Shown: positions 41,691 to 51,874, counted from the stretch's first letter. The stretch: 64,000 bases of DNA from Flavonifractor sp. An100 (GCF_002161175.1 NZ_NFMA01000011.1:28155-92154); one strand, 5' to 3'. Numbers and translations are program-made. The notes: generated by a model not told the origin, from the letters alone.

Positions 41691-43955
41691 ATGCAACTAA
41701 ACGAACAGGTATTTCAGCTGACTCAGGAGCGGTTTGGCCGCTCCCCGGATCAGTGTGACGATCATCAATTATATGAGGCCCTGCTGCTGCTGACCCGGCG
41801 CATGGCCGAACAGCGCCCTGCCCCCCAGGGGGAGCGGAAGCTGTACTATTTCTCAGCGGAATTTCTGGTGGGCAAGCTGCTGTCCAACCAGCTGTTGGCC
41901 CTGGGGCTGTATCAGGAGGTCAAGGAGCTGCTGGCGGGGATGGACCGGGATCTGGGCGTCATTGAGTCCCTGGAGCCCGAGCCCGCTCTGGGCAACGGCG
42001 GTCTGGGCCGCCTGGCCGCCTGCTTTTTAGATTCCATCGCGGCTCTGGGCCTGCCTGGTGACGGGGTGGGACTGAACTACCACTACGGTCTGTTCCGCCA
42101 GCACTTCGTCCACAACAAGCAGACGGAGGAGCCCGACACCTGGCTGGAGGGGGAAAACTGGCTGATTCCCACCGGGAAGCGCTTTTCCGTCCCCTTTGGA
42201 GGTTTTACTCTGAATGCGGTGCTCTATGATATGGCGGTGCCCGGGGCGGGAAATGAGACGGCCAACCGGCTGCACCTGTTTGATTTGGAGGAGCCGGCCC
42301 CCCTGCCCTGGGTGGGCATCCGCTTTGACAAGGGGGACATTGCCCACTGCCTGACCTCCTTCCTCTACCCCGATGACAGTGACCGGGCCGGTCAGCTGCT
42401 GCGGGTGTACCAGCAATATTTTATGGTCTCGGCGGGGGCGCAGCTCATTCTCCAGGAGCTGGAGGAGCGGGGCTACTCCCTGGAAGAGCTGGCCGAGCGG
42501 GTGGTCATCCAGATCAATGACACCCACCCCTCCATGATCATCCCTGAGCTGATCCGGCTGCTCACCCAGCGGGGGATGTCCTTTAACCAGGCCATCGACC
42601 AGGTCAGCCGCACCTGTGCCTACACCAACCACACCATCCTGGCTGAGGCCCTGGAAAAATGGCCCTTGGACTACATTCAAACAGTGGCTCCCCAGCTGGT
42701 GCCCATTCTCCTGGAGCTGCACCGGCGGGTGGAGGAGATTCACCACGACCCCAAGGTGTCCATCATTGACGGGGAGGGTAGGGTCCATATGGCCCATATG
42801 GATATCCACTACGGCTTCTCCGTCAATGGCGTGGCCGCCCTCCATACCGAGATTTTAAAGAACTCGGAGCTGAAGGCCTTCTGTGACCTCTACCCCCAGA
42901 AGTTCAACAATAAGACCAACGGCGTCACCTTCCGCCGCTGGCTGGAGGCCTGCAACGGGGAGTTGACGGCCCTGATTGACCAGTGTGTGGGCCGGGACTG
43001 GCGCCGGGACACCACCAAGCTGGAGGGGCTGATGAAGTTTGCCCAGGACCCATCGGTGCTGCAACGGCTGCTGGATATCAAGCAGCACAATAAGGATCGG
43101 CTGTGCCGGCTGCTCTGGTCGGAGCAGGGGGTGGAGCTGGATCCCCAGTCGGTGTTTGACATCCAGATCAAGCGGCTGCACGAGTATAAGCGTCAGCAGA
43201 TGAATGCCCTGTATGTCATCCATCAGTACCTGGAGATCAAGGCCGGACGGCTGCCTCGGCGTCCCATCACCGTCCTCTTCGGGGGCAAGGCGGCGCCCGC
43301 CTATGTGATGGCCAAGCACATCATCCACCTGATTTTGTGCCTGCAACAGCTCATTGAGTCGGACCCTCAGGTCCGTCCTTGGCTCCGTCTGGCCATGGTG
43401 GAAAATTACAACGTCACCTGGGCGGAGGCCCTGATCCCCGCCTGCGATATCTCCGAGCAGATTTCCCTGGCCTCCAAGGAGGCCAGCGGGACGGGCAATA
43501 TGAAGTTTATGGCCAACGGAGCGGTGACCCTGGGCACCATGGATGGGGCTAATGTGGAGATCGCCCAGCTGGTGGGAGAGGAGAACATCTACACCTTCGG
43601 CGCGTCCAGTGACCAGGTGATCACCCTGTACGCGGAGGAGGGCTACCAGCCCCTGTCCTATTACCACCGCCCCCAGGTGGAGCGCCTGGTGGACTTTTTG
43701 GTGTCTCCGGAGCTGTTGTCGGTGGGAGACCCTGCCAGCCTGTCCACCCTGTGGAAGGACATGAAGAGCAAGGACTGGTTTATGGCCCTGTTGGATGTGG
43801 AGGATTATATTGCCACCAAGGAGCGGGCGCTGGAAGACTATGAGGACCGGATGGCCTGGGCGAAGAAAATGCTGGTGAACATCGCAAAATCCGGCTATTT
43901 CTCCTCCGACCGCACCATCCGGCAGTATAACGAGGATATTTGGCGTCTGAAGTGA
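41691..43955 (+). CDS. glgP: Glycogen/starch/alpha-glucan phosphorylase
   Basis: The 754-residue GT35 enzyme phosphorolyses alpha-1,4-glucans to glucose 1-phosphate. It shows [31 protein letters not shown] and the pyridoxal-phosphate lysine region [20 protein letters not shown]. It is somewhat shorter than typical 790-850-residue members. It has its own promoter and terminator downstream of malQ and may share the LacI-type control. Confidence 0.96.
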   Translation: MQLNEQVFQLTQERFGRSPDQCDDHQLYEALLLLTRRMAEQRPAPQGERKLYYFSAEFLVGKLLSNQLLALGLYQEVKELLAGMDRDLGVIESLEPEPALGNGGLGRLAACFLDSIAALGLPGDGVGLNYHYGLFRQHFVHNKQTEEPDTWLEGENWLIPTGKRFSVPFGGFTLNAVLYDMAVPGAGNETANRLHLFDLEEPAPLPWVGIRFDKGDIAHCLTSFLYPDDSDRAGQLLRVYQQYFMVSAGAQLILQELEERGYSLEELAERVVIQINDTHPSMIIPELIRLLTQRGMSFNQAIDQVSRTCAYTNHTILAEALEKWPLDYIQTVAPQLVPILLELHRRVEEIHHDPKVSIIDGEGRVHMAHMDIHYGFSVNGVAALHTEILKNSELKAFCDLYPQKFNNKTNGVTFRRWLEACNGELTALIDQCVGRDWRRDTTKLEGLMKFAQDPSVLQRLLDIKQHNKDRLCRLLWSEQGVELDPQSVFDIQIKRLHEYKRQQMNALYVIHQYLEIKAGRLPRRPITVLFGGKAAPAYVMAKHIIHLILCLQQLIESDPQVRPWLRLAMVENYNVTWAEALIPACDISEQISLASKEASGTGNMKFMANGAVTLGTMDGANVEIAQLVGEENIYTFGASSDQVITLYAEEGYQPLSYYHRPQVERLVDFLVSPELLSVGDPASLSTLWKDMKSKDWFMALLDVEDYIATKERALEDYEDRMAWAKKMLVNIAKSGYFSSDRTIRQYNEDIWRLK

Positions 43956-43972
43956 ACCCGGCGCCTAAGCCG

Positions 43973-44007
43973 AAACCCCGGTCCAACGGGCCGGGGTTTG
44001 GTTTTTT
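43973..44007 (+). terminator. Terminator of glgP
   Basis: Stem AAACCCCGG (43973-43981) with CCGGGGTTT (43991-43999), then a run of six T. Confidence 0.9.
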
Positions 44008-44015
44008 GCCAAAAA

Positions 44016-44042
44016 GAAAACTTTTTTTTCATGTAGTCCGTC
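44016..44042 (+). promoter_or_regulatory. ECF-type promoter of the sigma factor gene
   Basis: GAAAAC (44016-44021) and CGTC (44039-44042), 17 bp apart across a T-rich spacer, fit the general ECF sigma recognition pattern (-35 GAAAC, -10 CGTC). It lies 32 nt upstream of the sigma gene, which suggests positive autoregulation. Confidence 0.6.
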
Positions 44043-44073
44043 TATTGATATGACGGGGGAAAGGAGGCGCGGG

Positions 44074-44562
44074 ATGGACCCGGCAGTGCTGCAGCAGGAA
44101 GTAGAAGAAGAAATTTTGCGCTCCTATCAAATGCTCTACCGCTTGGCGTACACCTATGTAAAAAATCCGGATGACGCCATGGATGTGGTGCAGGAAAGTG
44201 TATACAAGGCCATCCAAAACGCCTCCGGCGTGCGCAGCCGGGGAGCCATTAAGGGGTGGCTGTGCCGGATCGTGGCAAACACCGCGTTGGATTTCCTTCG
44301 TTCCAGGGCGCGGGAGGTGCCGGTGGATCAGGTTCCGGAAACCGGCCGGGAGGACACCTATCAGGATCTAGATACCCTCCGGGCCCTGGAGCGGCTGGAG
44401 GAGCGGGAGCGCACCGTAGTTGTTTTGCGTTTTTTTGAGGATATGAAGCTTCAGGATATTGCCCTGTCCACCGGGGAAAATTTAAACACAGTCAAGACCA
44501 TCCTCTATCGGAGCCTGAAGAAGCTCAGGATCCAACTAATGGAAGGAGAGTCATTTTCATGA
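44074..44562 (+). CDS. ECF-family RNA polymerase sigma factor (SigV-like)
   Basis: The 162-residue protein has sigma region 2 (LYRLAYTYVKNPDDAMDVVQESVYKA) and region 4 (RTVVVLRFFEDMKLQDIA, then NTVKTILYRSLKKL). Its partner, encoded by the overlapping next gene, is RsiV-like, so it is probably a SigV-type sigma that answers envelope damage such as lysozyme. ATG 44074 follows AAAGGAGG; ATG 44050 lies before that site. Confidence 0.88.
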   Translation: MDPAVLQQEVEEEILRSYQMLYRLAYTYVKNPDDAMDVVQESVYKAIQNASGVRSRGAIKGWLCRIVANTALDFLRSRAREVPVDQVPETGREDTYQDLDTLRALERLEERERTVVVLRFFEDMKLQDIALSTGENLNTVKTILYRSLKKLRIQLMEGESFS

Positions 44563-45461
44563 GGGAAGACCGCTTGGAGTCTATGCGAAAGGAATACCAT
44601 GAAATCCCCATCCCGGAGGATCTGGAATTTCAGGTCCGGGCCAGCATCCAGCGGGCCAAGCGCGAGCAGGGGAAGGAAAAGCCGACCAAGGGAAGGGTAT
44701 ATCGCCTGTGGAAACGCACCGGACTGACCGTGGCGGCGGCCATGATCGGTCTTGTGGTGCTCACCAACGCCAGCCCAACGGTGGCCTATGCCATGGAGCA
44801 GGTGCCGGTGCTGGGGGCCATCACCCGAGTGTTCACCTTCCACACCTATGAATACCAGGGGGACAAGACCTCTGCCCATATTGAGGTGCCTCAGGTAGAG
44901 GGCGGAAGCCAGGAACTCAACGATGCCATCGTGGCCTATACTGACACCATCATCCAGCAGTACCAGCAGGATGCGGGTCTGTACCAGGGGGAATCTCAGG
45001 GTGAGACCGACCACTATACTCTGGATATGACCTATACTGTGGTCACAGACAGCGACACCCTGTTTGCTCTGCGCTTTGACCAGACCCAGATTATGGCTAG
45101 CGGAACAGAATCCGTCAAGGTATATGCGGTGGATAAAGCCACCGGACACATCTTATCTCTGGCCGACCTGTTCCAGGCGGACAGCGATTATCTGGGCGTG
45201 CTTACCCGGGCCGTACAGGAACAGATGGCCCAGCAGATGGAGGCGGACCCTGCTGTCTACTACTGGCTGGATGACGAGGTGGAGGAGTGGAACTTCACTC
45301 AGCTCCCCTCCGACACTGATTTCTATGTGAATGAGGCGGGGGATCTGGTGCTGGTCTTTGATGAGGGGGAGGTAGCTCCCATGTATATGGGGATGGTGGA
45401 GTTTACCATTCCCGCTCGGGACCTGAAGGGCATTGCCCAGGGAGACTACCTGGGCTCATAA
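44559..45461 (+). CDS. rsiV: RsiV-like anti-sigma factor
   Basis: The 300-residue protein has a cytoplasmic N-terminus of about 50 residues, one membrane helix (about 55-75) and a large outer part with the DUF4163/DUF3298 pair seen in RsiV (DADLFQADSDYLGVL-like segment and FYVNEAGDLVLVFDEGEVAP). In Bacillus RsiV binds lysozyme directly and is then cleaved to free SigV. The ATG overlaps the sigma stop. A role as the sigma inhibitor and sensor is well supported; lysozyme as signal is inferred. Confidence 0.82.
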   Translation: MREDRLESMRKEYHEIPIPEDLEFQVRASIQRAKREQGKEKPTKGRVYRLWKRTGLTVAAAMIGLVVLTNASPTVAYAMEQVPVLGAITRVFTFHTYEYQGDKTSAHIEVPQVEGGSQELNDAIVAYTDTIIQQYQQDAGLYQGESQGETDHYTLDMTYTVVTDSDTLFALRFDQTQIMASGTESVKVYAVDKATGHILSLADLFQADSDYLGVLTRAVQEQMAQQMEADPAVYYWLDDEVEEWNFTQLPSDTDFYVNEAGDLVLVFDEGEVAPMYMGMVEFTIPARDLKGIAQGDYLGS

Positions 45462-45485
45462 ATTCGTCCAAGATAAAAACAAGGA

Positions 45486-45523
45486 CCATCCCGGCCATAC
45501 AGATGCCGGGATGGCCTTTTTTA
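45486..45523. terminator. Terminator between rsiV and the MATE gene
   Basis: Stem CCATCCCGGC (45486-45495) with GCCGGGATGG (45505-45514), then CCTTTTTT. It lies between convergent genes. Confidence 0.9.
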
Positions 45524-45535
45524 TTGGTGTTGGAG

Positions 45536-46846
45536 TTAAAGCTGGCGCCGGACGCGGAGAAAGAGGGCTAGGGCAGCCGCTGCTGTGAGCGCTTCCGCGA
45601 TGGGGAAGGCCAGCCACAGTCCGGTCAGACCCCAGAGGCGGGGGAGCAGGAGGGCCAGGGGGAGGATCAAAAAGTAGCCGCGCAGCAGGGAGATCAGCTG
45701 GGCAGGGCGGGGATGGTCGGTGGAGGCAAAGAAGATGGTGGTCAGCAGGTTCATGCCTGCCCAGGGGCAGGCGATAAAGTAAAGGCGCATTCCCTGAACA
45801 GCCATGTCCTGGAGGAGTGGGTCGCCCTCCTGGTTAAATAGAGCGGAAATAGGGCCGGCCCCCAGGGAGGTACCCAGGCAGATCAGGGCGGACAAAATCA
45901 ATACGGTAGCGGAGGCGTAGCGGAGAATGGAGCGGATGTGAGGGTGGTCGCCGGAGCCGTAATAGCCGCTGAGCAGCGGCTGAACCCCCTGGGCTACTCC
46001 ATTATAGATGGCCAGCACCACCAGGGAGAGGTTGGCTACCACCCCGTAGGCGGCCACCCCAGTGCTGCCCTCCAGAGAGAGCAGTACGGCGTTAAATACC
46101 ACCATCACCACGCCAGAGGACAGCTCCGAGAGCAGGGAGGGAACGCCGGCAGCGGCACACAGGCCCAGCAGATGGGGGGAGGGGGCACAGCGGACAGGTC
46201 GGAAGGTGTTGTGATGGCCCAGGAAGAAGGGGGAGAGGACGGCCAGACTGATGACGGGAGCCAGGCCGGTGGCAAAGACGGCGCCGAAAATCCCCATGTT
46301 CAGGGGGACCATGAACAGGTAGTCCAGCACGATGTTGGACAGGCTGCCAGTGACCATGGCGGCCATAGAGCGCTGAGGGGCACCGTCGTTGCGGACAAAG
46401 CACAAAAGCAGGTCATTGAGAAGAATGGCGGGGGCGAAGAGAAGAAGGATGCGTATGTAAGTCTGGGTCATGGGAAGAACGTCCCCTTCCGCACCCAGGA
46501 GAACGGCCAGGGGACGGGAGAAGAACAGCCCGCAGCTGAAAAAGAAGAACGCGGCAGCCCCGGCCAGAGCCAGGACATGAGTAAAGGCGGCGCTGGCCTT
46601 CGCCTCCCGGCCCTGGTGTTTCAAAATGGTAAAGCGGGTGGCTCCGCCCATTCCCAGCATCAGACCGAAGCCATGGATAAAGCTGAAGACGGGGATCGCC
46701 AGATTCAAAGCGGCTAGGCCGTTAGAGCCCAGGGTGTTGGCCACAAAAAAGGTGTCCGCCAGGATGTAGCAGGACAGGGCCAGCATCCCCAGGACGTTTA
46801 AGGAGCAATAGCGAGCAAACAGGCCAAAGCAAGATGAACGGTTCAC
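45536..46846 (-). CDS. MATE-family multidrug efflux transporter
   Basis: The 436-residue protein has twelve predicted membrane segments in two MATE half-repeats; ADTFFVANTLGSNGLAALNLA near the start and GVAAYGVVANLSLVVLAIYNG in the second half are typical of the DinF/NorM-related clostridial group. It exports cationic drugs or metabolites with H+ or Na+. It starts at GTG 46846 after AAGGAGGGA and has a strong promoter at 46977-47005. Confidence 0.92.
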   Translation of the reverse strand: MNRSSCFGLFARYCSLNVLGMLALSCYILADTFFVANTLGSNGLAALNLAIPVFSFIHGFGLMLGMGGATRFTILKHQGREAKASAAFTHVLALAGAAAFFFFSCGLFFSRPLAVLLGAEGDVLPMTQTYIRILLLFAPAILLNDLLLCFVRNDGAPQRSMAAMVTGSLSNIVLDYLFMVPLNMGIFGAVFATGLAPVISLAVLSPFFLGHHNTFRPVRCAPSPHLLGLCAAAGVPSLLSELSSGVVMVVFNAVLLSLEGSTGVAAYGVVANLSLVVLAIYNGVAQGVQPLLSGYYGSGDHPHIRSILRYASATVLILSALICLGTSLGAGPISALFNQEGDPLLQDMAVQGMRLYFIACPWAGMNLLTTIFFASTDHPRPAQLISLLRGYFLILPLALLLPRLWGLTGLWLAFPIAEALTAAAALALFLRVRRQL

Positions 46847-46976
46847 GGCAAGTCCCTCCTTCCGGACAAAAAAGAAAACGCCTCAGCTTTCCACCTGCGA
46901 AGCCTATCGGTGAAAAGTTGGGCGCGTAATCCCCCCGACCCGGCGGCCAGGGAGCGCTATATTTGGTTCGGCTCCC

Positions 46977-47005
46977 ATCATAGCGGATTGGGAGAAAAAA
47001 GTCAA
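46977..47005 (-). promoter_or_regulatory. Promoter of the MATE gene
   Basis: On the minus strand TTGACT (47005-47000), a 17-bp spacer and TATGAT (46982-46977). It leaves a leader of about 125 nt. Confidence 0.75.
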
Positions 47006-47085
47006 CCCCTGCGGGAAGGAGAATTTTGGCGGCGGAGAGACGGCACATACCGCCTCCCCGCCGGGAGAATCCGTGCTCCTGATAC

Positions 47086-47140
47086 TGTTTGGCTGCGGCG
47101 ATAAAGTCGCGGAACAAGGGATGGGCCTTATTGGGCCGGC
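47086..47140 (-). pseudogene. Duplicated 3' fragment of pyrG
   Basis: These 55 bp repeat the 47171-47225 end of pyrG with only a few differences, offset by 85 bp. Translated on the minus strand the copy reads [19 protein letters not shown], against [19 protein letters not shown] in the gene. It lies just beyond the pyrG stop codon and lacks the rest of the gene. Confidence 0.75.
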
Positions 47141-47154
47141 CCGCGCTGGGAAGG

Positions 47155-48762
47155 TCAGTGCACCTGGCAGTGTTTGGCCGCGGCAATAAAGTCGTGGAAC
47201 AAGGGATGGGCCTTATTGGGCCGGCTTTTCAGCTCCGGGTGGAACTGGACACCCACAAACCAGGGGTGATCGGGCAGCTCCACGATCTCCACCAGCCGTC
47301 CGTCGGGGGATAGCCCGGCCAGACGCAGGCCGGCCTGGGTGAGGGCCTGGCGGTAGTCGTTGTTGAACTCGTAGCGGTGGCGGTGGCGCTCCTGGATCTC
47401 ATCGGCCCCGTAGGCCTGATAGACCATGGTATCCTGGCTGGTGATCCGGCAGGGATAGGAGCCCAGGCGCATGGTGCCCCCCTTGGCGGTGACCCCCCGC
47501 TGGTCGGGCATCAGATCGATGACCGGATGGGAGGTAGTGGGGCTGAGCTCACTGGAGTGGGCGTCGGTCATGCCGCAGACGTGGCGAGCAAATTCCACCA
47601 CGGCCATCTGCATTCCCAGACAGATCCCCAAAAAGGGAACCCGGTTGGTTCGGGCGTAGCGCACGGCGGAGATTTTTCCTTCAATACCCCGGTCCCCAAA
47701 GCCGCCAGGCACCAAAATCCCCTGGCAGCCATCCAAAATTTCTGCGGCGTTGTTGTCGGTGACGGTCTCGGAATCCACCCAGCGTACCCTTACCTTCACA
47801 TCATTTTCAATTCCCCCGTGGGTCAGGGCCTCCACCACAGAGAGATAGGCGTCGTGGAGGGCCACATATTTGCCCACCAGAGCGATCTCCACTTCTCCTT
47901 TGGGGTGTTTGGCCCGGTGGACCATGGTGGCCCACTCGGTGAGATCGGGCATGTGGCAGATGAGACCCAGCCGCCGCACCACCACGTCGGCCAGTCCCTC
48001 CCGCTCCAGCATGAGGGGCACCTCGTAGAGGATGGGGGCGGTGAGGTTGGGGATGGCGTTTTCCCGGGGGATGCCGCAGAACAGGGCGATTTTATCCAAA
48101 ATGTCCCCGGGGACGGGGGAGTCGCTGCGGCAGATGATCACGTCGGGCTGGATGCCCAGGGAGAGCAGCTCCTTGGCCGAGTGCTGGGTGGGCTTGCTCT
48201 TCAGCTCCCCGGTGCCGGGGATGGATACGATGAGGGAGACATGGAGGAACATCACGTTCTGGCGGCCCCGCTCGGCGGCCACCTGGCGGATGGATTCCAG
48301 GAAGGGCTGGGACTCAATGTCGCCCACAGTGCCGCCGATCTCCACGATGGCCACATCGGTGTCGGGGGTGTCCAGGGCGTAGATGTGGGCCTTGATCTCG
48401 TTGGTGATGTGGGGGATGATCTGGACGGTGCCGCCCAGGTAATCGCCCCGCCGCTCCCGGTTGAGCACGTTCCAGTAGACCTTTCCCGAGGAGACGGAGG
48501 AGTGGACGGTGAGGTTTTCGTCAATGAAGCGCTCGTAGTGGCCCAAATCCAGGTCGGTTTCCGCGCCGTCGTCGGTGACAAAGACCTCTCCGTGCTGATA
48601 GGGGCTCATAGTTCCGGGGTCCACATTGAGGTAGGGGTCCAGCTTCTGGACCTTGACCCGCAGGCCCCGCTGCTTGAGCAGGCGGCCCAGGGAGGCGGCG
48701 GTGATCCCCTTGCCCAGGCCGGAAACCACGCCTCCTGTGACGAAAATAAACTTTACTGCCAT
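47155..48762 (-). CDS. pyrG: CTP synthase
   Basis: The 535-residue enzyme makes CTP from UTP with glutamine. The N-terminal synthetase domain has [17 protein letters not shown] and the C-terminal glutaminase domain has LGICLGMQM with the nucleophile Cys and [11 protein letters not shown]. The start is ATG 48762 after GGAGGG. The last residues (AAAKHCQVH) differ from the duplicated fragment downstream, which may preserve an older ending. It is preceded by a terminator, so it has a separate transcript from the DUF1846 gene. Confidence 0.96.
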   Translation of the reverse strand: MAVKFIFVTGGVVSGLGKGITAASLGRLLKQRGLRVKVQKLDPYLNVDPGTMSPYQHGEVFVTDDGAETDLDLGHYERFIDENLTVHSSVSSGKVYWNVLNRERRGDYLGGTVQIIPHITNEIKAHIYALDTPDTDVAIVEIGGTVGDIESQPFLESIRQVAAERGRQNVMFLHVSLIVSIPGTGELKSKPTQHSAKELLSLGIQPDVIICRSDSPVPGDILDKIALFCGIPRENAIPNLTAPILYEVPLMLEREGLADVVVRRLGLICHMPDLTEWATMVHRAKHPKGEVEIALVGKYVALHDAYLSVVEALTHGGIENDVKVRVRWVDSETVTDNNAAEILDGCQGILVPGGFGDRGIEGKISAVRYARTNRVPFLGICLGMQMAVVEFARHVCGMTDAHSSELSPTTSHPVIDLMPDQRGVTAKGGTMRLGSYPCRITSQDTMVYQAYGADEIQERHRHRYEFNNDYRQALTQAGLRLAGLSPDGRLVEIVELPDHPWFVGVQFHPELKSRPNKAHPLFHDFIAAAKHCQVH

Positions 48763-48872
48763 GTTTGATCCCTCCATGTATTGATGTAGTATGGGGCGGT
48801 TGGAGAAAAAATCATACCAGGCTGCGCCGCAAGACCCGGACCCGGGCGGGAACGACCGCCGGCGGCAGCCGG

Positions 48873-48917
48873 AAAAAAGGGTAAGGCGCCCTCGGGAGAA
48901 CCGTCTCCCGGGGGCGC
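48873..48917 (-). terminator. Terminator of the DUF1846 gene
   Basis: A long GC-rich stem (GGCGCCC..CGGGAGA 48885-48899 with TCTCCCG..GGGCGCC 48904-48917) is followed on the minus strand by a T run (plus-strand A-run at 48873-48878). Confidence 0.85.
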
Positions 48918-48927
48918 CTCCTTGCGC

Positions 48928-50415
48928 TTATCGGTGATAAAGATTGTTGGTCTGGTACTGGGGCTCGCAGGTGAGCTGCAGGCCCAGCTTTTTGTAGGTG
49001 ACCTCGTCGGCGGGGGAGAGGATGACGGAGCAGTGGGCCTGACAGCCCTTGAGCAGGTCCAGAACCTTCACCGCCTCCGCCGCCTTGGGCTCCAGATTCG
49101 CGGAGGCGGCCAGGGCGATGAGGACCTCATCGCTGTGGAGACGGGGGTTGTTGGAGCCCAGATACTGGACCTTAACGGTCTGGATAGGCTCGATGGCACT
49201 TTGAGCAATGAGGTGTACGCCGTGTCCTCCCGCTCCGGAGAGCTTCTTCAGAGCGTTGAGCAGGGCGGCGGCGGAGCAGCCCATCAGGTCGGAGGTCTTG
49301 CCGGTGACGATCTCCCCGTCAGAGAGCTGGATGGCCATGGCGGGCTCGCCGGTCTCCTCCGCCAGACGGTTGGCCGAGTCCACCACCGGGCGGATCTCCG
49401 GGGTAATGCCGGCCTGCTGCATCAGCAGCTCCAGCTTGTACACCGTGCAGTCGGCCCCCTTGCCCTGGCGGCGCTCGCACAGGGCGTCGTAGTACCGGCG
49501 GATGATCTCCTGCCGGGCGGCCTGCTGGCAGGCGTCGTCGTCAACGATGCAGTTGCCCGCCATATTGACCCCCATGTCGGTGGGGGACTTGTAGGGGCAG
49601 GAGCCGGTGATCTTTTCAAACATAGCGGCCAGAACGGGGAAGACCTCCACGTCCCGGTTGTAGTTGACGGTGGTCTGGCCGTAGGCCTGGAGGTGGAAGG
49701 GGTCGATCATGTTCACGTCGTCCAGGTCGGCGGTGGCGGCTTCATAGGCCAGGTTCACCGGGTGCTTCAGGGGCAGGTTCCAGATGGGGAAGGTCTCGAA
49801 CTTGGCATAGCCCGCCACAGTGCCCCGCTTATGCTCGTGGTAGAGCTGGCTGAGACAGGTAGCCATTTTCCCGCTGCCCGGGCCGGGAGCGGTGACCACC
49901 ACCAGAGGACGGGTAGTCTCCATGTACTCGTTTTTACCGAACCCCTCGTCGCTGACAATTTTGGCGATGTTGTGGGGGTAGCCGGCGATGGGATAGTGGC
50001 GGCAGACCTTGATGCCCAGGGCCTCCAGCCGCTGCTGGAAGGCATCTGCGGCGGGCTGGCCGGTGTAGCGGGTGACCACTACACCGCACACAGGCAGGCC
50101 CCGGCCCCGAAAGATATCGATGAGGCGGAGCACATCGCTGTCGTAGGTGATGCCCAGGTCGCCCCGGACCTTGTTTTTTTCAATGTCTCCGGCGTTGATG
50201 GCAATGATAATTTCCGCTTTGTCCTTCAACTGCTCCAGCATCCGGATCTTGCTGTCTGGCTCAAAGCCGGGAAGGACTCGAGAGGCGTGGTAGTCATCAA
50301 AGAGTTTGCCTCCAAACTCCAGATACAGCTTGCCCCCGAATTGGGCGATACGGTCCCGGATGTGCTGGGATTGCATGTGCAGATATTTCTGGTTGTCAAA
50401 GCCCTGCTTGGCCAA
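48928..50415 (-). CDS. DUF1846 family protein
   Basis: The 495-residue protein matches the DUF1846 (COG4868) family over its whole length: KQGFDNQKYLHMQS at the start, a P-loop-like VVTAPGPGSGKMATCLSQLYHE, and MGVNMAGNCIVDD. The family is widespread in Firmicutes and has a structure related to nucleotide-binding proteins, but no proven activity. Translation starts at TTG 50415 behind AGGGGGGA. Its own terminator lies at 48873-48917. Confidence 0.9.
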   Translation of the reverse strand: MAKQGFDNQKYLHMQSQHIRDRIAQFGGKLYLEFGGKLFDDYHASRVLPGFEPDSKIRMLEQLKDKAEIIIAINAGDIEKNKVRGDLGITYDSDVLRLIDIFRGRGLPVCGVVVTRYTGQPAADAFQQRLEALGIKVCRHYPIAGYPHNIAKIVSDEGFGKNEYMETTRPLVVVTAPGPGSGKMATCLSQLYHEHKRGTVAGYAKFETFPIWNLPLKHPVNLAYEAATADLDDVNMIDPFHLQAYGQTTVNYNRDVEVFPVLAAMFEKITGSCPYKSPTDMGVNMAGNCIVDDDACQQAARQEIIRRYYDALCERRQGKGADCTVYKLELLMQQAGITPEIRPVVDSANRLAEETGEPAMAIQLSDGEIVTGKTSDLMGCSAAALLNALKKLSGAGGHGVHLIAQSAIEPIQTVKVQYLGSNNPRLHSDEVLIALAASANLEPKAAEAVKVLDLLKGCQAHCSVILSPADEVTYKKLGLQLTCEPQYQTNNLYHR

Positions 50416-50540
50416 GACGATCCCCCCTGACGGTATAAAATCATAAGAGTGGTGGAAAAAACACCAGGCTATTTTACATCGGCTGCCGGGTAAGCGTCAA
50501 GAGCTTTTGGGAAATAAACTCTGGCCAGTCCAACAAGCAA

Positions 50541-50561
50541 CAGCCGCCCGGTGGGCGGCTG
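50541..50561 (-). terminator. Hairpin after the ATPase gene
   Basis: CAGCCGCCC (50541-50549) pairs with GGGCGGCTG (50553-50561). On the minus strand only an interrupted T tract follows (TTGCTTGTTGG), so it is a weak terminator. Confidence 0.5.
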
Positions 50562-50575
50562 TGAGAACGATGAAG

Positions 50576-51595
50576 TTAGTCGGGGTCCTCCACCTGAAAT
50601 ACATCGGTGGAGAGCACGTCGGCCAGTCCCACCAGTAGGGGAGACAGACCGGCATCTGTCTGTAGGTGGGGTGTCTGTAGGGTGAGGTTGGAGGATATGG
50701 GGGCGGTGGGGAGAGAGATGGCCAGAAGAGGAGAGTTGGTGAGCAGAATGGAGCCCTTGTGCAGGGCAATGATCTGCCGAGCGATGGCCATGCCCAGTCC
50801 CGCCCCGGCATCAGGCTGGGGGAGAAGCTGGTCGGAATCCTGGGCCAGCATGGCAGCCAGCTGGCGCTGAGTGGGGGCATCACCCGAGCGGGACAGGGTC
50901 AAAATGGCTTGGGCCCCCGACCGAGAGAGCGATAGAGAGACATACTTTTGACTGCCTCCTGCCGTCCGAACGGCATTGGTAATTAGCTCCAGCAGCAGAC
51001 GGCGCAGTAGCTGTGGGTCACCGGGGATTAACAGGGAGGAGGGAGCTGTCTGTAGGGAGAGGGTGACTTGAGAGAGGGCCAGCAGGGGGGCTGCGCAGTC
51101 CACCACCTGGCGGCACAGGCCGGCTAAGTCCATGGAAACCGGATGGAAGGGCAGCGTGCCCTGGGCAGAGAGGCGAAGGGTGTCCATATTGTCCAGCAGG
51201 CGGAAGGTCTGATGGAAGGTTTTCCGGGCGGCGGCCCGGTCCAGGGGGCGGTCCTGTTCCCAGGTGGTGAGGAACTGGCCCAGGAGGGTGCGCAGCTGGC
51301 GCAGGGCTCCTTCCAACTGGGCGTCGGTGAGAGCGGCTTGGGGCGCAGGGGAAAAGAGCAGCCATTGCCCCTGGGGAGCGGGAAGCAGCTGATAATTGTA
51401 GCTGCTCAAACCCGCGGTAAACAGGCCCGATTGGGCACAATCACCCTGAGGGAGCTCCACGGGTAAAGGGGCTCCCTCCTTTAGCTGGGGTAGAAAGTGA
51501 AGTGCCATAGGATTAGCGGCAGCCACATTCCCTTGGCTTATCAGAACAGCGGCGCCGGGAAAGGCGTCGAAACAGATACGGCTTTGATCAGACAT
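50576..51595 (-). CDS. Histidine-kinase-like ATPase domain protein
   Basis: The 339-residue protein ends in a HATPase_c domain: N box ELITNAVRTAGG, and G box PDAGAGLGMAIARQII. The N-terminal part is PAS-like in predicted pattern. A classical HisKA H-box (HELRTPL) is absent; the helix FHQTFRLLDNMDTLRL is its likely counterpart. No membrane segment and no neighbouring response regulator exist. It may be a soluble orphan kinase or an anti-sigma-like ATPase. ATG 51595 follows AAGGAG. Confidence 0.75.
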   Translation of the reverse strand: MSDQSRICFDAFPGAAVLISQGNVAAANPMALHFLPQLKEGAPLPVELPQGDCAQSGLFTAGLSSYNYQLLPAPQGQWLLFSPAPQAALTDAQLEGALRQLRTLLGQFLTTWEQDRPLDRAAARKTFHQTFRLLDNMDTLRLSAQGTLPFHPVSMDLAGLCRQVVDCAAPLLALSQVTLSLQTAPSSLLIPGDPQLLRRLLLELITNAVRTAGGSQKYVSLSLSRSGAQAILTLSRSGDAPTQRQLAAMLAQDSDQLLPQPDAGAGLGMAIARQIIALHKGSILLTNSPLLAISLPTAPISSNLTLQTPHLQTDAGLSPLLVGLADVLSTDVFQVEDPD

Positions 51596-51694
51596 GATGC
51601 TCCTTCGCACAGCCCAATGGGGTGTGTAGTGATGAAAGAATTTAGATTCGGCGTATAGGATGTGCCGTAGGCGGACGGCCCATGTTATAAAATC

Positions 51695-51723
51695 AGTATA
51701 GCAAAGATTTCCAGATGCAACAA
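51695..51723 (-). promoter_or_regulatory. Promoter of the kinase-like ATPase gene
   Basis: On the minus strand TTGTTG (51723-51718), a 17-bp spacer and TATACT (51700-51695). Confidence 0.5.
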
Positions 51724-51874
51724 GCCAAATATAAAAAAAGTAGAATAGAGACGAAAAGATAGGAAGATAGCGATTAAGCGCAGGAAACGGAGGAAAAGCC
51801 TCTTAAGATTGGCCTTACTTGCGGTATGGCTAATTTTAAAGGAAAAAATTTCAGAATTATGGGAAAAAACACAC

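Larger units (their letters stand above)
46847..47154. other. Intergenic region between MATE gene and pyrG
   Basis: The 308-nt gap contains the MATE promoter (46977-47005) and a partial repeat of the 3' end of pyrG (47086-47140). No intact gene is supported. Confidence 0.65.
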
